From M55B112 sp964539395 (GTDB taxonomy: Bacteria > Bacteroidota > Bacteroidia > Bacteroidales > GCA-2748055): DNA of 64,000 bases. The DNA lies in contig CAZIIU010000002.1 of the NCBI GenBank assembly GCA_964539395.1, positions 43,873 through 107,872 of the forward strand, given 5' to 3'. A program made the translations under genes and the position numbers. The notes under the pieces are model-generated. The model saw only the letters and a program-made list of their open reading frames with translations, did no database searches and was not told the DNA's origin. Shown in pieces: positions 25,543 to 34,836 of this stretch (its first letter is position 1; each line of letters starts with the position of its first letter).

Positions 25543-26907
25543 ATGGCTGATGTTCGAAGCACTATAGAGGAGCGTCCGGCGTCTGACAAGTACCGCCGGG
25601 AGCGGGTCAGGAGGGTCACACAGAATTTCTTTCTGCACATTCACGCAACCCGTGTGCACCCCTTCTCCTTAATACCGACTTATACATTCGGACTGGGTAT
25701 CATACTGGGTTTCCTTTTCCTGGTAATGATCGTCACCGGCGTACTGCTCATGCTTCATTATACGCCATCTGTTGAAGGGGCTTATCATTCAGTGAAAGAT
25801 ATTGTACATGTGGTGCCCGGGGGCCGGATTATCAGGAACATGCACAGGCTCGCCTCCAACGCCATGGTGATCGTGGTGCTGCTTCATCTGGTCAGGGTGT
25901 TCTACACCGGGTCATATCTCGGGGGAAGGAGTCTCAACTGGGTCATCGGTGTGGTGATGTTTGTGCTGGTCCTGCTGATGAGTTTCAGTGGATATCTTTT
26001 GCCGTGGGATCAGCTTTCTTACTGGGCGGTCACCATCGGATCGAATATTGCAGCCTCGGCCAGGGAGCTGACCGACCTGCTGGGGATCACCTCAGTGGTC
26101 GACGCAGGTGGATTTTTACAGCGCCTGCTGATAGGTAGTGAAACAGTGGGACAGGCTGCGCTGACAAGGTTTTTCATGCTGCATGTAATCTTTTTACCGG
26201 TGACCCTGATGGTTCTTACTGCAGTTCACTTCTGGCGGATCAGAAAGGATGGCGGTCTGAGCAGGCCCGCGAAGGAGTCGCTACAGAATGCTGAAAAATT
26301 CTATTCGTGGCCCGTTGTGATGTGGGCAGAACTGGCGATTCTGGTCTCGACTGTTGCACTGTTGCTGCTATTCTCCTTTTTTGTCGAAGCACCTCTTTTG
26401 GAGCAAGCCAATCCTGCCCATCCTGAAAACCCGGCAAAATCGCCCTGGTACTTCCTCGGCATACAGGAGCTGGTATCTTTTTCCGCATTCGCAGGAGGAT
26501 TATTGATTCCGGTACTGTTTTTAAGTTTTCTCTTTTCGGTACCGTATAAAGACAGGGAGAACGAGTTTGTGGGCATTTGGTTTTCAGGAAGAGAGGGACT
26601 GCGGATCACCCTTTTTTCTGTAGGTTTTGCCCTGGCAGTAGTGCTGCTTCAGGTATTTGTGCAGATAAGGTTTGGATGGCTGCGTGATTGGTTGCCGGGA
26701 ATATCGCAGTGGTTCGTCCTGCTGTTTAATCCGGCTACCATTACCGGGCTGCTCTTCATTCTATGGTCTGTGTGGATCAGGAGGAAGACGGGCTCAACAA
26801 GAATGGCAGCTATCGCCCTGTTTACTGCAGCGATGATAGCTCTGATCGTCTTCACGGTCATTGGAATCTGGTTCAGGGTGGAAAACTGGGAGTTCGGCAT
26901 AGTTTAA
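25543..26907 (+). CDS. Cytochrome b (fused b6/subunit IV type)
   Basis: The membrane subunit carrying two b hemes, 454 residues and about eight to ten helices. The N-terminal b domain has both His pairs: HRLASNAMVIVVLLH (13 residues between) and HVIFLPVTLMVLTAVH (14 between). A 14-residue spacing in the second pair is the b6 pattern rather than the mitochondrial one. PWDQLSYWAVTIG forms the cd loop. The C-terminal, subunit IV-like part contains KSPWYFLGIQELVSF, the counterpart of PEWYF at the quinol site. I chose the ATG over an in-frame TTG three codons upstream. No Cys is present for covalent heme attachment. Confidence 0.94.
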   Translation: MADVRSTIEERPASDKYRRERVRRVTQNFFLHIHATRVHPFSLIPTYTFGLGIILGFLFLVMIVTGVLLMLHYTPSVEGAYHSVKDIVHVVPGGRIIRNMHRLASNAMVIVVLLHLVRVFYTGSYLGGRSLNWVIGVVMFVLVLLMSFSGYLLPWDQLSYWAVTIGSNIAASARELTDLLGITSVVDAGGFLQRLLIGSETVGQAALTRFFMLHVIFLPVTLMVLTAVHFWRIRKDGGLSRPAKESLQNAEKFYSWPVVMWAELAILVSTVALLLLFSFFVEAPLLEQANPAHPENPAKSPWYFLGIQELVSFSAFAGGLLIPVLFLSFLFSVPYKDRENEFVGIWFSGREGLRITLFSVGFALAVVLLQVFVQIRFGWLRDWLPGISQWFVLLFNPATITGLLFILWSVWIRRKTGSTRMAAIALFTAAMIALIVFTVIGIWFRVENWEFGIV

Positions 26908-26966
26908 TAATCTTTTCAGGAAGATTAACAGCGTGCAACAATAATTTAAAAGAGGATAACTTCAAT

Positions 26967-29000
26967 TTGAAAGAGAGAAAACAGATACATGCATTTCAGT
27001 GGACCGTAGCGGTTTCTTCATTGCTGTTAACCATTCTTTTGCTGGTAGCGTGGCTCTCGACCGGTCCTATGCAGGAGTGGAAAAGGATGCAGCGTGAATA
27101 CCTTATCTTAACGGTGGATCTGGCCGACTCGTTGGCGGGGAAAGCTGATTACACCTTCAGGAAAGGGATCTACCAGTTTGAAAGCAGTGATCTAAGGAGG
27201 ACCGACAGGTGCATGACCTGTCATTTGGGCATTGAGAACCCGAACATGGCCGTTGCCTCTCAGCCATTTACAACGCATTCCGGAGATCTTTTTACGCACC
27301 ACCCCCCAGACAAGTATGGCTGTACCATTTGTCATGGCGGACAGGGCCGTGCGCTGAATTCAAGGGAGGCACATGGCATCGACCAGGACACACACTGGGA
27401 GCGGCCATTGCTTTCACAGCCCTATATACAGTCTTCCTGCGGTAAATGTCACCTTTCCATCTTCAGTGAAGAACAGCAGTTTGAAGGAGTTCCGGTTTTC
27501 CGGGAGGGACAGCGAATATTTAACCGTGAGGGTTGCCTGGGTTGTCATAAGGCACGTGGGGTAGGAGGGATCATTGGCCCTGATCTTACCGAGCAGGGGG
27601 AGAAGACCAGGCATGAATACAGTTTTCAGAATATCGAAACGGAGCAGACCGTTTCCAACTGGCTGAAAGAGCATTTCAGGGACCCTGAGATGGTTTCGCC
27701 TGGTTCACAGATGCTAAAGATCGATCTTAGGGAAGAGGAGCTTGATGCCCTCACCACCTTTGTGCTCGGACTGGCAAAGCCGGATATCGCCTTCGAGTAC
27801 TTTTCCCTTGAGACCTTGAATGAATTCAAGGGGAACAGGAATTCTCTCGAGGGTGAGCGGGCGTTTTCAATGGCATGTTCAGGCTGCCATGGCAAGGAGG
27901 GTACAGGAAAGAGTTACGAGGTTTACGAGATGGGGGTGCCGGCGGTTTTGACTCAGGATTTCCGCCGCGTGGCCTCTCCGGAGTACATTGAGTTTACCCT
28001 TCTGAAGGGCAGGAGTCAGCGCGACATGTCCTCCTGGGCAGCCTCCATATCGGGCTTAAGGGAGGAGGAACTGGAGAGATTGTATGAGCAAGTCGGTGGA
28101 GGATATTTTGGCCTGAACGCAGATTTTGTCCCGGCATTGTTCAATCAGGCAGATGCAGTATCAGGAGAGAATCTGTTCCAACACCATTGCTCCGCCTGCC
28201 ACGGCACACAGGGTAGCGGGGGAGTGGCACTTGCACTGAACAGGCGCGATCTCATGAGGAACACCGGCAACCTCTACCTCTTCAACACCCTGCTCAGGGG
28301 CAGGGAGAATGCTACCATGCCATCGTGGCAAAACCTTGAACTGTATGAATTGTACAACATTGTTAAGTATCTCCGTTCGTGGTACCCTTATGAACCCCGG
28401 ATCAGTGATGTGTCGCTGCCATCGGGCAATCAGGCCGAAGGCAGGCTGAAGTATCACTTTATGTGCTCGCGGTGTCATGGTGAGTTCGGACAGGGACAGA
28501 CTGGTCCGGCTATCATTAACAATGGTTTCCTTGATGTTGCTTCAGATGAATATCTTTATAACGCGATCGCGTTTGGCAGGGAACATTCGGCGATGTTCGG
28601 ATGGACAACGGATGTGTACAACAGTGAGGTGCTGGCAGACTCCGATATTGGGAACATTATTACATTTATGCGAAAAGCTTCGGAGGAAAGGCCCGGTTAC
28701 ATATACGCGGGAGCAAATCCTGGCAACACCCTTAGAGGGGGTCCCCTTTACAAAAATCATTGCGCGGCATGTCATGGCAGGGGTGGTGAAGGAGAAAAGG
28801 CCCCGGCACTGAACAACCAGGAATTGCTGAGTGCCTCCTCCAACGGATACATCATGGCCACTATTACAGTTGGAAGAGAAGGTACAAAGATGCCTGCCTG
28901 GGGCAGAGAAGGGGAGGACCATCGTGCATTGTCTGGCAGCGAGCGACAGGATATCGTTGCATGGATAAGACAGTGGCAACGAATACGAATTGGCTTATAG
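26967..29000 (+). CDS. Membrane-anchored octaheme c-type cytochrome of the bc complex
   Basis: 677 residues with one N-terminal membrane anchor (about 10-30). There are eight CXXCH motifs: CMTCH, CTICH, CGKCH and CLGCH in the first 215 residues, then CSGCH, CSACH, CSRCH and CAACH in four successive mono-heme cytochrome c domains. It replaces the cytochrome c1/f of classical complexes. No in-frame ATG precedes the anchor; the TTG chosen has AGAGGA eight bases upstream and yields MKERKQIHAFQW. The frame stays open back into the cytochrome b gene, but that extension has no plausible start. The electron acceptor is unknown. Confidence 0.9.
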   Translation: MKERKQIHAFQWTVAVSSLLLTILLLVAWLSTGPMQEWKRMQREYLILTVDLADSLAGKADYTFRKGIYQFESSDLRRTDRCMTCHLGIENPNMAVASQPFTTHSGDLFTHHPPDKYGCTICHGGQGRALNSREAHGIDQDTHWERPLLSQPYIQSSCGKCHLSIFSEEQQFEGVPVFREGQRIFNREGCLGCHKARGVGGIIGPDLTEQGEKTRHEYSFQNIETEQTVSNWLKEHFRDPEMVSPGSQMLKIDLREEELDALTTFVLGLAKPDIAFEYFSLETLNEFKGNRNSLEGERAFSMACSGCHGKEGTGKSYEVYEMGVPAVLTQDFRRVASPEYIEFTLLKGRSQRDMSSWAASISGLREEELERLYEQVGGGYFGLNADFVPALFNQADAVSGENLFQHHCSACHGTQGSGGVALALNRRDLMRNTGNLYLFNTLLRGRENATMPSWQNLELYELYNIVKYLRSWYPYEPRISDVSLPSGNQAEGRLKYHFMCSRCHGEFGQGQTGPAIINNGFLDVASDEYLYNAIAFGREHSAMFGWTTDVYNSEVLADSDIGNIITFMRKASEERPGYIYAGANPGNTLRGGPLYKNHCAACHGRGGEGEKAPALNNQELLSASSNGYIMATITVGREGTKMPAWGREGEDHRALSGSERQDIVAWIRQWQRIRIGL

Positions 29001-29080
29001 ATCAGAGGTTTTAGTTTGAGACAAATGAACCATTGTTCCTTTATTTTGTTAAGAAAAGTATAAATTTCCCTTAAAAAGTT

Positions 29081-29109
29081 TTTGTGTATTGAATTTATAC
29101 CTATATTTG
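29081..29109 (+). promoter_or_regulatory. Promoter of the ilv operon leader
   Basis: TTTG at 29081-29084 (-33 element), 17 bases, then TATATTTG at 29102-29109 (-7 element), an exact Bacteroidota consensus. The predicted transcription start is about 29114, some 14 bases before the leader-peptide ATG. Confidence 0.7.
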
Positions 29110-29127
29110 AGCCATGTTTTACAGCAT

Positions 29128-29193
29128 ATGAAACTGAATACTCTACATATTATTCTCGTACTTGTGGTGGTCGTGGTGATCTTTCCGGCATGA
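29128..29193 (+). CDS. ilvL: ilv leader peptide (attenuator control peptide)
   Basis: A 21-codon frame reading MKLNTLHIILVLVVVVVIFPA. Residues 8-18 are eleven branched-chain residues in a row (Ile, Ile, Leu, Val, Leu, five Val, Ile), and 13 of 21 residues are Ile, Leu or Val. It lies between a consensus promoter and a terminator hairpin in front of ilvD. The stop codon falls in the first bases of the anti-terminator arm, as required for ribosome-position sensing. A chance hydrophobic peptide is an alternative, but the surrounding RNA elements make that unlikely. The symbol ilvL is used by functional analogy with enterobacteria. Confidence 0.85.
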   Translation: MKLNTLHIILVLVVVVVIFPA

Positions 29194-29257
29194 GAATGGT
29201 GTAGAATATATCAAACATATAAAGGGCCATTCTCAAAAGAGGATGGCTCTTTTGTTT
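29191..29257 (+). promoter_or_regulatory. ilv transcription attenuator (anti-terminator / terminator)
   Basis: Segment 2, TGAGAATGG (29191-29199), is perfectly complementary to segment 3, CCATTCTCA (29227-29235). Segment 3 also lies in a competing 12-bp hairpin, AGGGCCATTCTC / GAGGATGGCTCT (29223-29234, 29239-29250; two G-T pairs, AAAA loop), followed by TTTTGTTT. A ribosome stalled on the Ile/Val codons would leave segment 2 free to form the anti-terminator; a ribosome at the stop codon would cover it and allow termination. The model is inferred from complementarity and geometry. Confidence 0.82.
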
Positions 29258-29273
29258 AAAAAAGGGTTATAAA

Positions 29274-31094
29274 ATGCAAAACGTGTACAGAAGTCATACA
29301 ACCACAATGGGCCGAAGGATGGCCGGGGCCAGAAGTCTTTGGAGGGCAAACGGCATGAAGGAGGAGCAGATGGGGAAACCGGTTTTTGCCATTGCAAACT
29401 CTTTTACACAGTTTGTACCGGGACATGCCCACCTCCACCAGATCGGCCAGGAGGTTAAGTCGGTCATCGAATCGTTGGGCTTTTTTGCAGCCGAATTCAA
29501 TACCATAGCCATTGATGACGGTATTGCCATGGGACACGACGGCATGCTCTACTCACTGCCTTCCCGGGATATGATTGCCGACAGTATTGAGTTTATGGCC
29601 AATGCACACAAGGTTGATGCACTTTTCTGCATCAGTAACTGTGATAAGATCACTCCCGGAATGCTGATGGCATCCATGCGGTTAAATATTCCGACTATTT
29701 TTGTATCGGGCGGACCGATGGAGGCTGGTGATGACGGAACAAAGAAGCTCGACCTGGTCGACTCTATGGTGATGGCAGTCGATGATGAGGTGGGTGATGA
29801 ACGGTTGTTACAAGTCGAGAAAGCCGCATGTCCCACGTGTGGCTCCTGCTCCGGGATGTTCACAGCCAACTCCATGAATTGCCTGAATGAGGCAATCGGA
29901 CTGGCACTTCCGGGAAACGGAACAGTTGTGGCAACACATACCTACAGGAAGGAGCTCTTCAGGACGGCCGCAAAACAACTGGTAGAAAACACCATTGCCT
30001 GGTATGAAAAGGGCGACAACAGGGTGCTCCCCCGTTCTATTGCCACAAGAAAGGCTTTTGAAAATGCTATGACACTCGATATTGCCATGGGCGGATCTAC
30101 CAATACAGTCCTGCACCTCCTGGCTATTGCCCGCGAAGCTGAGGTCGACTTTACCATGAGGGATATGGATGCGCTCTCCAGGTCGACTCCCGTGCTTTGT
30201 AAAGTGGCACCAAGTTCCTCATACCATGTGGAAGATGTGAACAGGGCAGGAGGTATACTTGGAATCCTGGCCGAACTGAACAGGGGAGGACTCATTCATG
30301 ACGATGTGTATCGTGTCGATGGAATGAGTTTGTCAGAGACGCTTGAAAGATACGATATAATGGGTAGTCCCGACCCTGAAGCTGATACAATCTACAGGGC
30401 CGCCCCTGCCGGGAAGTTTAACCTTACCATGGGATCGCAGAAATCGAGGTACAGGGAGCTCGATTCCGACCGTGCCAACGGCTGTATCAGGGATATGGCA
30501 CATGCATATTCGGGCGACGGCGGACTGGCGGTGCTTTACGGGAATATTGCAGAGGATGGCTGTATTGTTAAAACCGCCGGCGTTGATGAAAGTGTTCTGA
30601 ATTTTAAGGGGATGGCAAAGGTGTTTGATTCACAGGACGATGCAGTGGAGGCGATCCTTAAAAACAGGATTAAAGCCGGAGACGTTGTTGTGATAAGGTA
30701 TGAAGGTCCAAAGGGCGGACCCGGCATGCAGGAGATGCTCTATCCAACCTCTTATATCAAGTCGAAAAAACTGGGAGATAAATGTGCACTTATAACTGAC
30801 GGCCGGTTTTCAGGCGGGACATCCGGACTCTCCATAGGGCACATTTCTCCTGAGGCAGCCGATAAGGGAGCAATTGGCCTGATCAGGGATGGCGACGGTA
30901 TAGAAATCAGCATCCCTGAACGCACCATCAACCTGTTGATACCCGCAGCGGAGATGAAATCCCGGCGGACTGAAATGGACGGTGCCCCCGATGGCTGGAA
31001 ACCTAAACGGGAAAGATTTGTAAGTAAGGCACTACAGGCCTATGCATCGATGGTGACATCGGCCGATAAGGGTGCGGTGAGAGTAGTTAAATAA
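29274..31094 (+). CDS. ilvD: Dihydroxy-acid dehydratase
   Basis: Third common step of valine and isoleucine synthesis: dehydration of 2,3-dihydroxy acids to 2-keto acids. At 606 residues it is full length for the long IlvD type. Iron-sulfur Cys residues are visible in NCDKITPGM and CPTCGSCSGMFTANSMN; the C-terminal motif DGRFSGGTSGLSIGH is intact. It is the first gene of ilvD-ilvB-ilvN-ilvC and starts 17 bases after the attenuator T-tract, so its transcription should depend on read-through. Confidence 0.97.
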   Translation: MQNVYRSHTTTMGRRMAGARSLWRANGMKEEQMGKPVFAIANSFTQFVPGHAHLHQIGQEVKSVIESLGFFAAEFNTIAIDDGIAMGHDGMLYSLPSRDMIADSIEFMANAHKVDALFCISNCDKITPGMLMASMRLNIPTIFVSGGPMEAGDDGTKKLDLVDSMVMAVDDEVGDERLLQVEKAACPTCGSCSGMFTANSMNCLNEAIGLALPGNGTVVATHTYRKELFRTAAKQLVENTIAWYEKGDNRVLPRSIATRKAFENAMTLDIAMGGSTNTVLHLLAIAREAEVDFTMRDMDALSRSTPVLCKVAPSSSYHVEDVNRAGGILGILAELNRGGLIHDDVYRVDGMSLSETLERYDIMGSPDPEADTIYRAAPAGKFNLTMGSQKSRYRELDSDRANGCIRDMAHAYSGDGGLAVLYGNIAEDGCIVKTAGVDESVLNFKGMAKVFDSQDDAVEAILKNRIKAGDVVVIRYEGPKGGPGMQEMLYPTSYIKSKKLGDKCALITDGRFSGGTSGLSIGHISPEAADKGAIGLIRDGDGIEISIPERTINLLIPAAEMKSRRTEMDGAPDGWKPKRERFVSKALQAYASMVTSADKGAVRVVK

Positions 31095-31177
31095 TAAAAA
31101 GAAAAGAAACCTGGGAGCAGCGGATGTAAGTTTTATTCAAGCTTAAAGCTGAACCCTCAACTCTAATTACAAATATT

Positions 31178-32911
31178 ATGGAAACAAAAACAAAATCCAT
31201 GGAAGCAGCAGAAAAGAATGTTGCGCAGAAGATTTCAGGGGCCGAGGCACTGCTACGTTCACTCGTAACAGAGGGTGTAGATACCGTTTTCGGGTATATT
31301 GGAGGAGCTATCATGCCGGTGTATGATGCACTGTATCATTACGAGGAAAAACTAAAGCACGTGATGGTGAGACATGAGCAGGGAGCGATACACGCTGCAC
31401 AGGGCTATGCCCGAATAAAAAGGAGACCGGGTGTGTGTTTTACCACCTCCGGTCCTGGTGCCACCAACCTTGTAACCGGACTAGCGGATGCGATGCTTGA
31501 TTCAACCCCATTAGTCTGTATAACAGGACAGGTAGGGGCCAACCTTTTGGGCTCAGATGCTTTCCAGGAAACCGACGTGGTCAGTGTCTCCATGCCTATT
31601 ACCAAGTGGAACTACCAGATCACTTCCGCTGAAGAGATCCCGGATGCGGTTGCAAGGGCTTTCTTTATAGCTAATTCAGGACGACCGGGACCGGTTGTTC
31701 TGGATATTACAAAGAATGCCCAGATCGAAGAACTGGAGTACAAATATGAGTCCCTGAACAGTATCAGAAGTTATGTACCAAAACCTAAAGCACGCATGAG
31801 CGATGTTGAGAAGGCCGCCGAGCTGATTAACGCCTCACAGCGTCCGCTGGTGCTTCTTGGACAGGGGGTAACCATTTCAGGGGCTGAGGAGGAGTTCAGG
31901 ACTTTCGTTGAGAAGGCCGGACTGCCAGTGGCAAGTACGCTTCTCGGACTCTCATCATTTCCGACAACACACTCACTCTACACCGGAATGCTGGGAATGC
32001 ACGGCAACTATGCTCCCAATGTCAATACAAACCAATGCGACCTGCTGATCGGTATCGGAATGCGGTTCGACGACAGGGTGACCGGCAACCTGGCAACCTA
32101 TGCGAAGCAGGCGAAAGTGATCCATATCGAAATCGATCCTTCAGAGATTGACAAGAATGTAAAGACCGATGTTGCCATCAATGCCGATGCAAAACAGGCA
32201 CTTGAACTTCTGATACCCAAAATCAAAAACAATACCCATGAAGCGTGGCTCCAGACTTTCAGTGAGTTGAACGAGATTGAGTATGAAAAGGTGATCAGTA
32301 AGGACATCCATCCCGAAGGTAAGAAAATGCATATGGGTGAGGTAATTAATGCACTGTCAGAGATCACGGAAGGGGAGGCGATTGTCATTACCGATGTAGG
32401 ACAGCACCAGATGGCGACAGCACGCTATTATGGCTTTCAAAAGCAAAACTCATGGATCACCTCAGGCGGACTCGGAACAATGGGATTTGGAATCCCGGCC
32501 GGTATGGGAGTCGCTTTTGCCAATCCTGAGAGGCCGGTGGTTGTAGTCGTTGGTGATGGGGGTTACCAGATGACCATTCAGGAGCTTGGCACCATAGCAC
32601 AGTATAACCTTCCAGTGAAGATCGTGCTGCTGAACAATAACTTCCTGGGAATGGTGAGGCAGTGGCAGGAGCTGTTCTTTAAGAGCCGCTATGCAAACAC
32701 GGAACTTGTGAACCCGGATTTTCTAAAAATCACAGAGGGATTCGGCGTACCAGCCAGGCAGATATCCGAACGGGAAAGCCTCAAGAAGGAGTTGCAGGAA
32801 ATGCTTTCTGCTGATGGTCCTTTTATGCTGGAGGTGAAGGTGGAGAAAGAGGGGAACATATTCCCCATGGTACCTGCAGGCGGTACGGTTTCTGAAATGC
32901 GACTTGATTGA
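31178..32911 (+). CDS. ilvB: Acetolactate synthase large (catalytic) subunit
   Basis: ThDP-dependent condensation of pyruvate with pyruvate or 2-ketobutyrate. 577 residues with the three expected domains. The catalytic Glu lies in RHEQGAIHAAQGYAR, the FAD-region motif is GIGMRFDDRVTGN, and the ThDP/magnesium motif is GDGGYQMTIQELGT...NNNFLGMVRQWQ. The first 19 residues are a poorly conserved polar extension. It follows ilvD by 83 bases and precedes the regulatory subunit by 86. Confidence 0.97.
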   Translation: METKTKSMEAAEKNVAQKISGAEALLRSLVTEGVDTVFGYIGGAIMPVYDALYHYEEKLKHVMVRHEQGAIHAAQGYARIKRRPGVCFTTSGPGATNLVTGLADAMLDSTPLVCITGQVGANLLGSDAFQETDVVSVSMPITKWNYQITSAEEIPDAVARAFFIANSGRPGPVVLDITKNAQIEELEYKYESLNSIRSYVPKPKARMSDVEKAAELINASQRPLVLLGQGVTISGAEEEFRTFVEKAGLPVASTLLGLSSFPTTHSLYTGMLGMHGNYAPNVNTNQCDLLIGIGMRFDDRVTGNLATYAKQAKVIHIEIDPSEIDKNVKTDVAINADAKQALELLIPKIKNNTHEAWLQTFSELNEIEYEKVISKDIHPEGKKMHMGEVINALSEITEGEAIVITDVGQHQMATARYYGFQKQNSWITSGGLGTMGFGIPAGMGVAFANPERPVVVVVGDGGYQMTIQELGTIAQYNLPVKIVLLNNNFLGMVRQWQELFFKSRYANTELVNPDFLKITEGFGVPARQISERESLKKELQEMLSADGPFMLEVKVEKEGNIFPMVPAGGTVSEMRLD

Positions 32912-32997
32912 AAATACTATACCGAATGAAGGCGTAACCCGAAGTGACCATACCCTGAAAGGGATTCTTCGAGTTTCGTTTTAAAAAACTGACAGAA

Positions 32998-33558
32998 ATG
33001 AAAAGGGAGTACACGTTAACCATTTTTACAGAGAACAAGGTCGGCCTGCTGCACAGGATCACAGTGATCTTCACACGCAGGCACCTGAATATTGAAAGCC
33101 TGAACACTTCCGAATCGGAGGTGAGGGGCATCTACCGCTTTACCATTGTAGTATCTACCACTGAAGCGATGGTTCAGACAGTGACAAAGCAGATTGAAAA
33201 ACAGATCGGGATCCTGAAAGCATTCTACCACACAGAGGATGAACTGGTATACCAGGAGATCGCACTGTATAAAATCCCAACCAAGGCATTTGCATATGGG
33301 GATGACGTAGAGAGCCTGATCAGGAAGTTCAATGCGCGCATCCTGACCATTGAACCGGAGTATATCGTCGTTGAAAAGACCGGGCACAAAGAGGAGACCC
33401 AGTTATTGTTCAGGGAGCTTGAGCCCTATGGTATCCTGCAATTTGCAAGGTCCGGGCGGATCGCGATTACTAAACAGATTAAGGAGATCACTGCATACCT
33501 GAGGGAGTTGGAGCAGTATCATAATGAAAATGAGGAAGAAGTATTAACCTACAATTAA
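32998..33558 (+). CDS. ilvN: Acetolactate synthase small (regulatory) subunit
   Basis: 186 residues: an N-terminal ACT domain (about 4-75; EYTLTIFTENKVGLLHRIT, NIESLNTSESE) that normally binds valine for feedback inhibition, and a C-terminal ALS_ss_C domain (about 85-165). The Gly/Leu residues of the effector loop (ENKVGLLHR) are present, so valine control is plausible. It lies directly upstream of ilvC with 10 bases between. Confidence 0.95.
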   Translation: MKREYTLTIFTENKVGLLHRITVIFTRRHLNIESLNTSESEVRGIYRFTIVVSTTEAMVQTVTKQIEKQIGILKAFYHTEDELVYQEIALYKIPTKAFAYGDDVESLIRKFNARILTIEPEYIVVEKTGHKEETQLLFRELEPYGILQFARSGRIAITKQIKEITAYLRELEQYHNENEEEVLTYN

Positions 33559-33568
33559 ATAGATAATA

Positions 33569-34615
33569 ATGGCTGTAATTAATTTTGGCGGCGTGAATGA
33601 AAACGTCGTGACCAGAGAAGAATTTCCACTCTCAAAGGCACAGAAAGTGCTTAAAGATGAAACTGTTGCTGTTATCGGATATGGTGTTCAGGGTCCCGGG
33701 CAATCTTTGAACCTAAAGGATAACAAAATCAATGTGATTATAGGACAGAGAAAACACTCCGCGTCGTGGGATAAAGCTGTGAAGGACGGTTGGGTTGAAG
33801 GCAGGGACCTTTTCGGTATTGAAGAGGCCTGCGAGCGTGCCACGATTGTCCAGTACCTGCTGTCAGATGCCGGTCAGATCTCCATGTGGCCCACTGTAAG
33901 GAAGTATCTTTCCGCCGGTAAGGCCCTCTATTTCTCACATGGATTTGGGATTACATATAAGGAGCGTACGGGGATCGTCCCTCCAGAGGATGTGGATGTA
34001 ATTCTTATTGCACCGAAAGGTTCCGGGACCAGCCTGCGCAGGCTTTTCGTGGAGGGCCGGGGACTCAATTCCAGTTACGCGATCTTCCAGGATGCCACAG
34101 GAAAGGCCTATGACAGGGTTGTGGCACTTGGCATTGCAGTAGGATCAGGGTACCTCTTCGAAACAACGTTCCAGCGTGAGGTTTATTCCGACCTTACCGG
34201 TGAAAGGGGCACGCTTATGGGTGCCATACAGGGAATATTTGCTGCACAGTATAATGTACTCAGGGAAAATGGTCATACTCCTTCAGAAGCATTTAATGAA
34301 ACCGTGGAGGAGCTCACCCAGAGTCTGATGCCCTTGGTCGCTGAGAATGGTATGGACTGGATGTACGCCAATTGCTCCACAACGGCTCAAAGAGGTGCGC
34401 TTGATTGGTGGAAAAAATTCAGGGATGCAGTTCAGCCGGTTTTCTCTGAACTGTATGAAAGGGTTAAATCGGGCGAAGAGGCACAGGCCTCAATCGACTC
34501 GAACAGTAAGTCGGATTACAGGGTGAAGCTGGATGCAGAGCTGAAAGAATTGCGTGATTCGGAGCTCTGGCGCACCGGGGCCACGGTCCGCAAATTACGT
34601 CCGGAGAACAGTTGA
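33569..34615 (+). CDS. ilvC: Ketol-acid reductoisomerase
   Basis: NAD(P)H-dependent isomerisation and reduction of acetolactate or acetohydroxybutyrate. 348 residues, class I-like: N-terminal Rossmann domain with VIGYGVQGPGQSLNL and coenzyme loop GQRKHSASW, then the knotted helical domain with the metal-binding acids (DLTGERGTLMGA; ETVEELTQ). The basic and Ser residues in the loop favour NADPH, which is inference. It is the last gene of the ilv operon. No terminator with a T-tract is evident behind it; a small hairpin AGGGT-AAA-ACCCT lies near 34770. Confidence 0.96.
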   Translation: MAVINFGGVNENVVTREEFPLSKAQKVLKDETVAVIGYGVQGPGQSLNLKDNKINVIIGQRKHSASWDKAVKDGWVEGRDLFGIEEACERATIVQYLLSDAGQISMWPTVRKYLSAGKALYFSHGFGITYKERTGIVPPEDVDVILIAPKGSGTSLRRLFVEGRGLNSSYAIFQDATGKAYDRVVALGIAVGSGYLFETTFQREVYSDLTGERGTLMGAIQGIFAAQYNVLRENGHTPSEAFNETVEELTQSLMPLVAENGMDWMYANCSTTAQRGALDWWKKFRDAVQPVFSELYERVKSGEEAQASIDSNSKSDYRVKLDAELKELRDSELWRTGATVRKLRPENS

Positions 34616-34836
34616 TTAACCTCAGTGTCAGATTGTACTGCTCACTTTTAAACGATCCGGCAAATTTGGAAAGTTGCTAGTGGTACCATATAGTTATTTC
34701 CCTGTTTCTGTAATGGCGTTTTGTAATATTTCGGAGTAGTTTACAGGAAAAGCTAGGTTCAATTACAGGGTAAAACCCTTCGATCCTATTGCCGGATTCA
34801 TTTTGAGCAGTATTCTGTCATGGTCGCCTCCTTCTG

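Noticed and set aside
34765..34785. AGGGT-AAA-ACCCT hairpin as an ilvC terminator
   Set aside because: The stem is only five pairs, there is no T-tract, and it lies about 150 bases after the stop.
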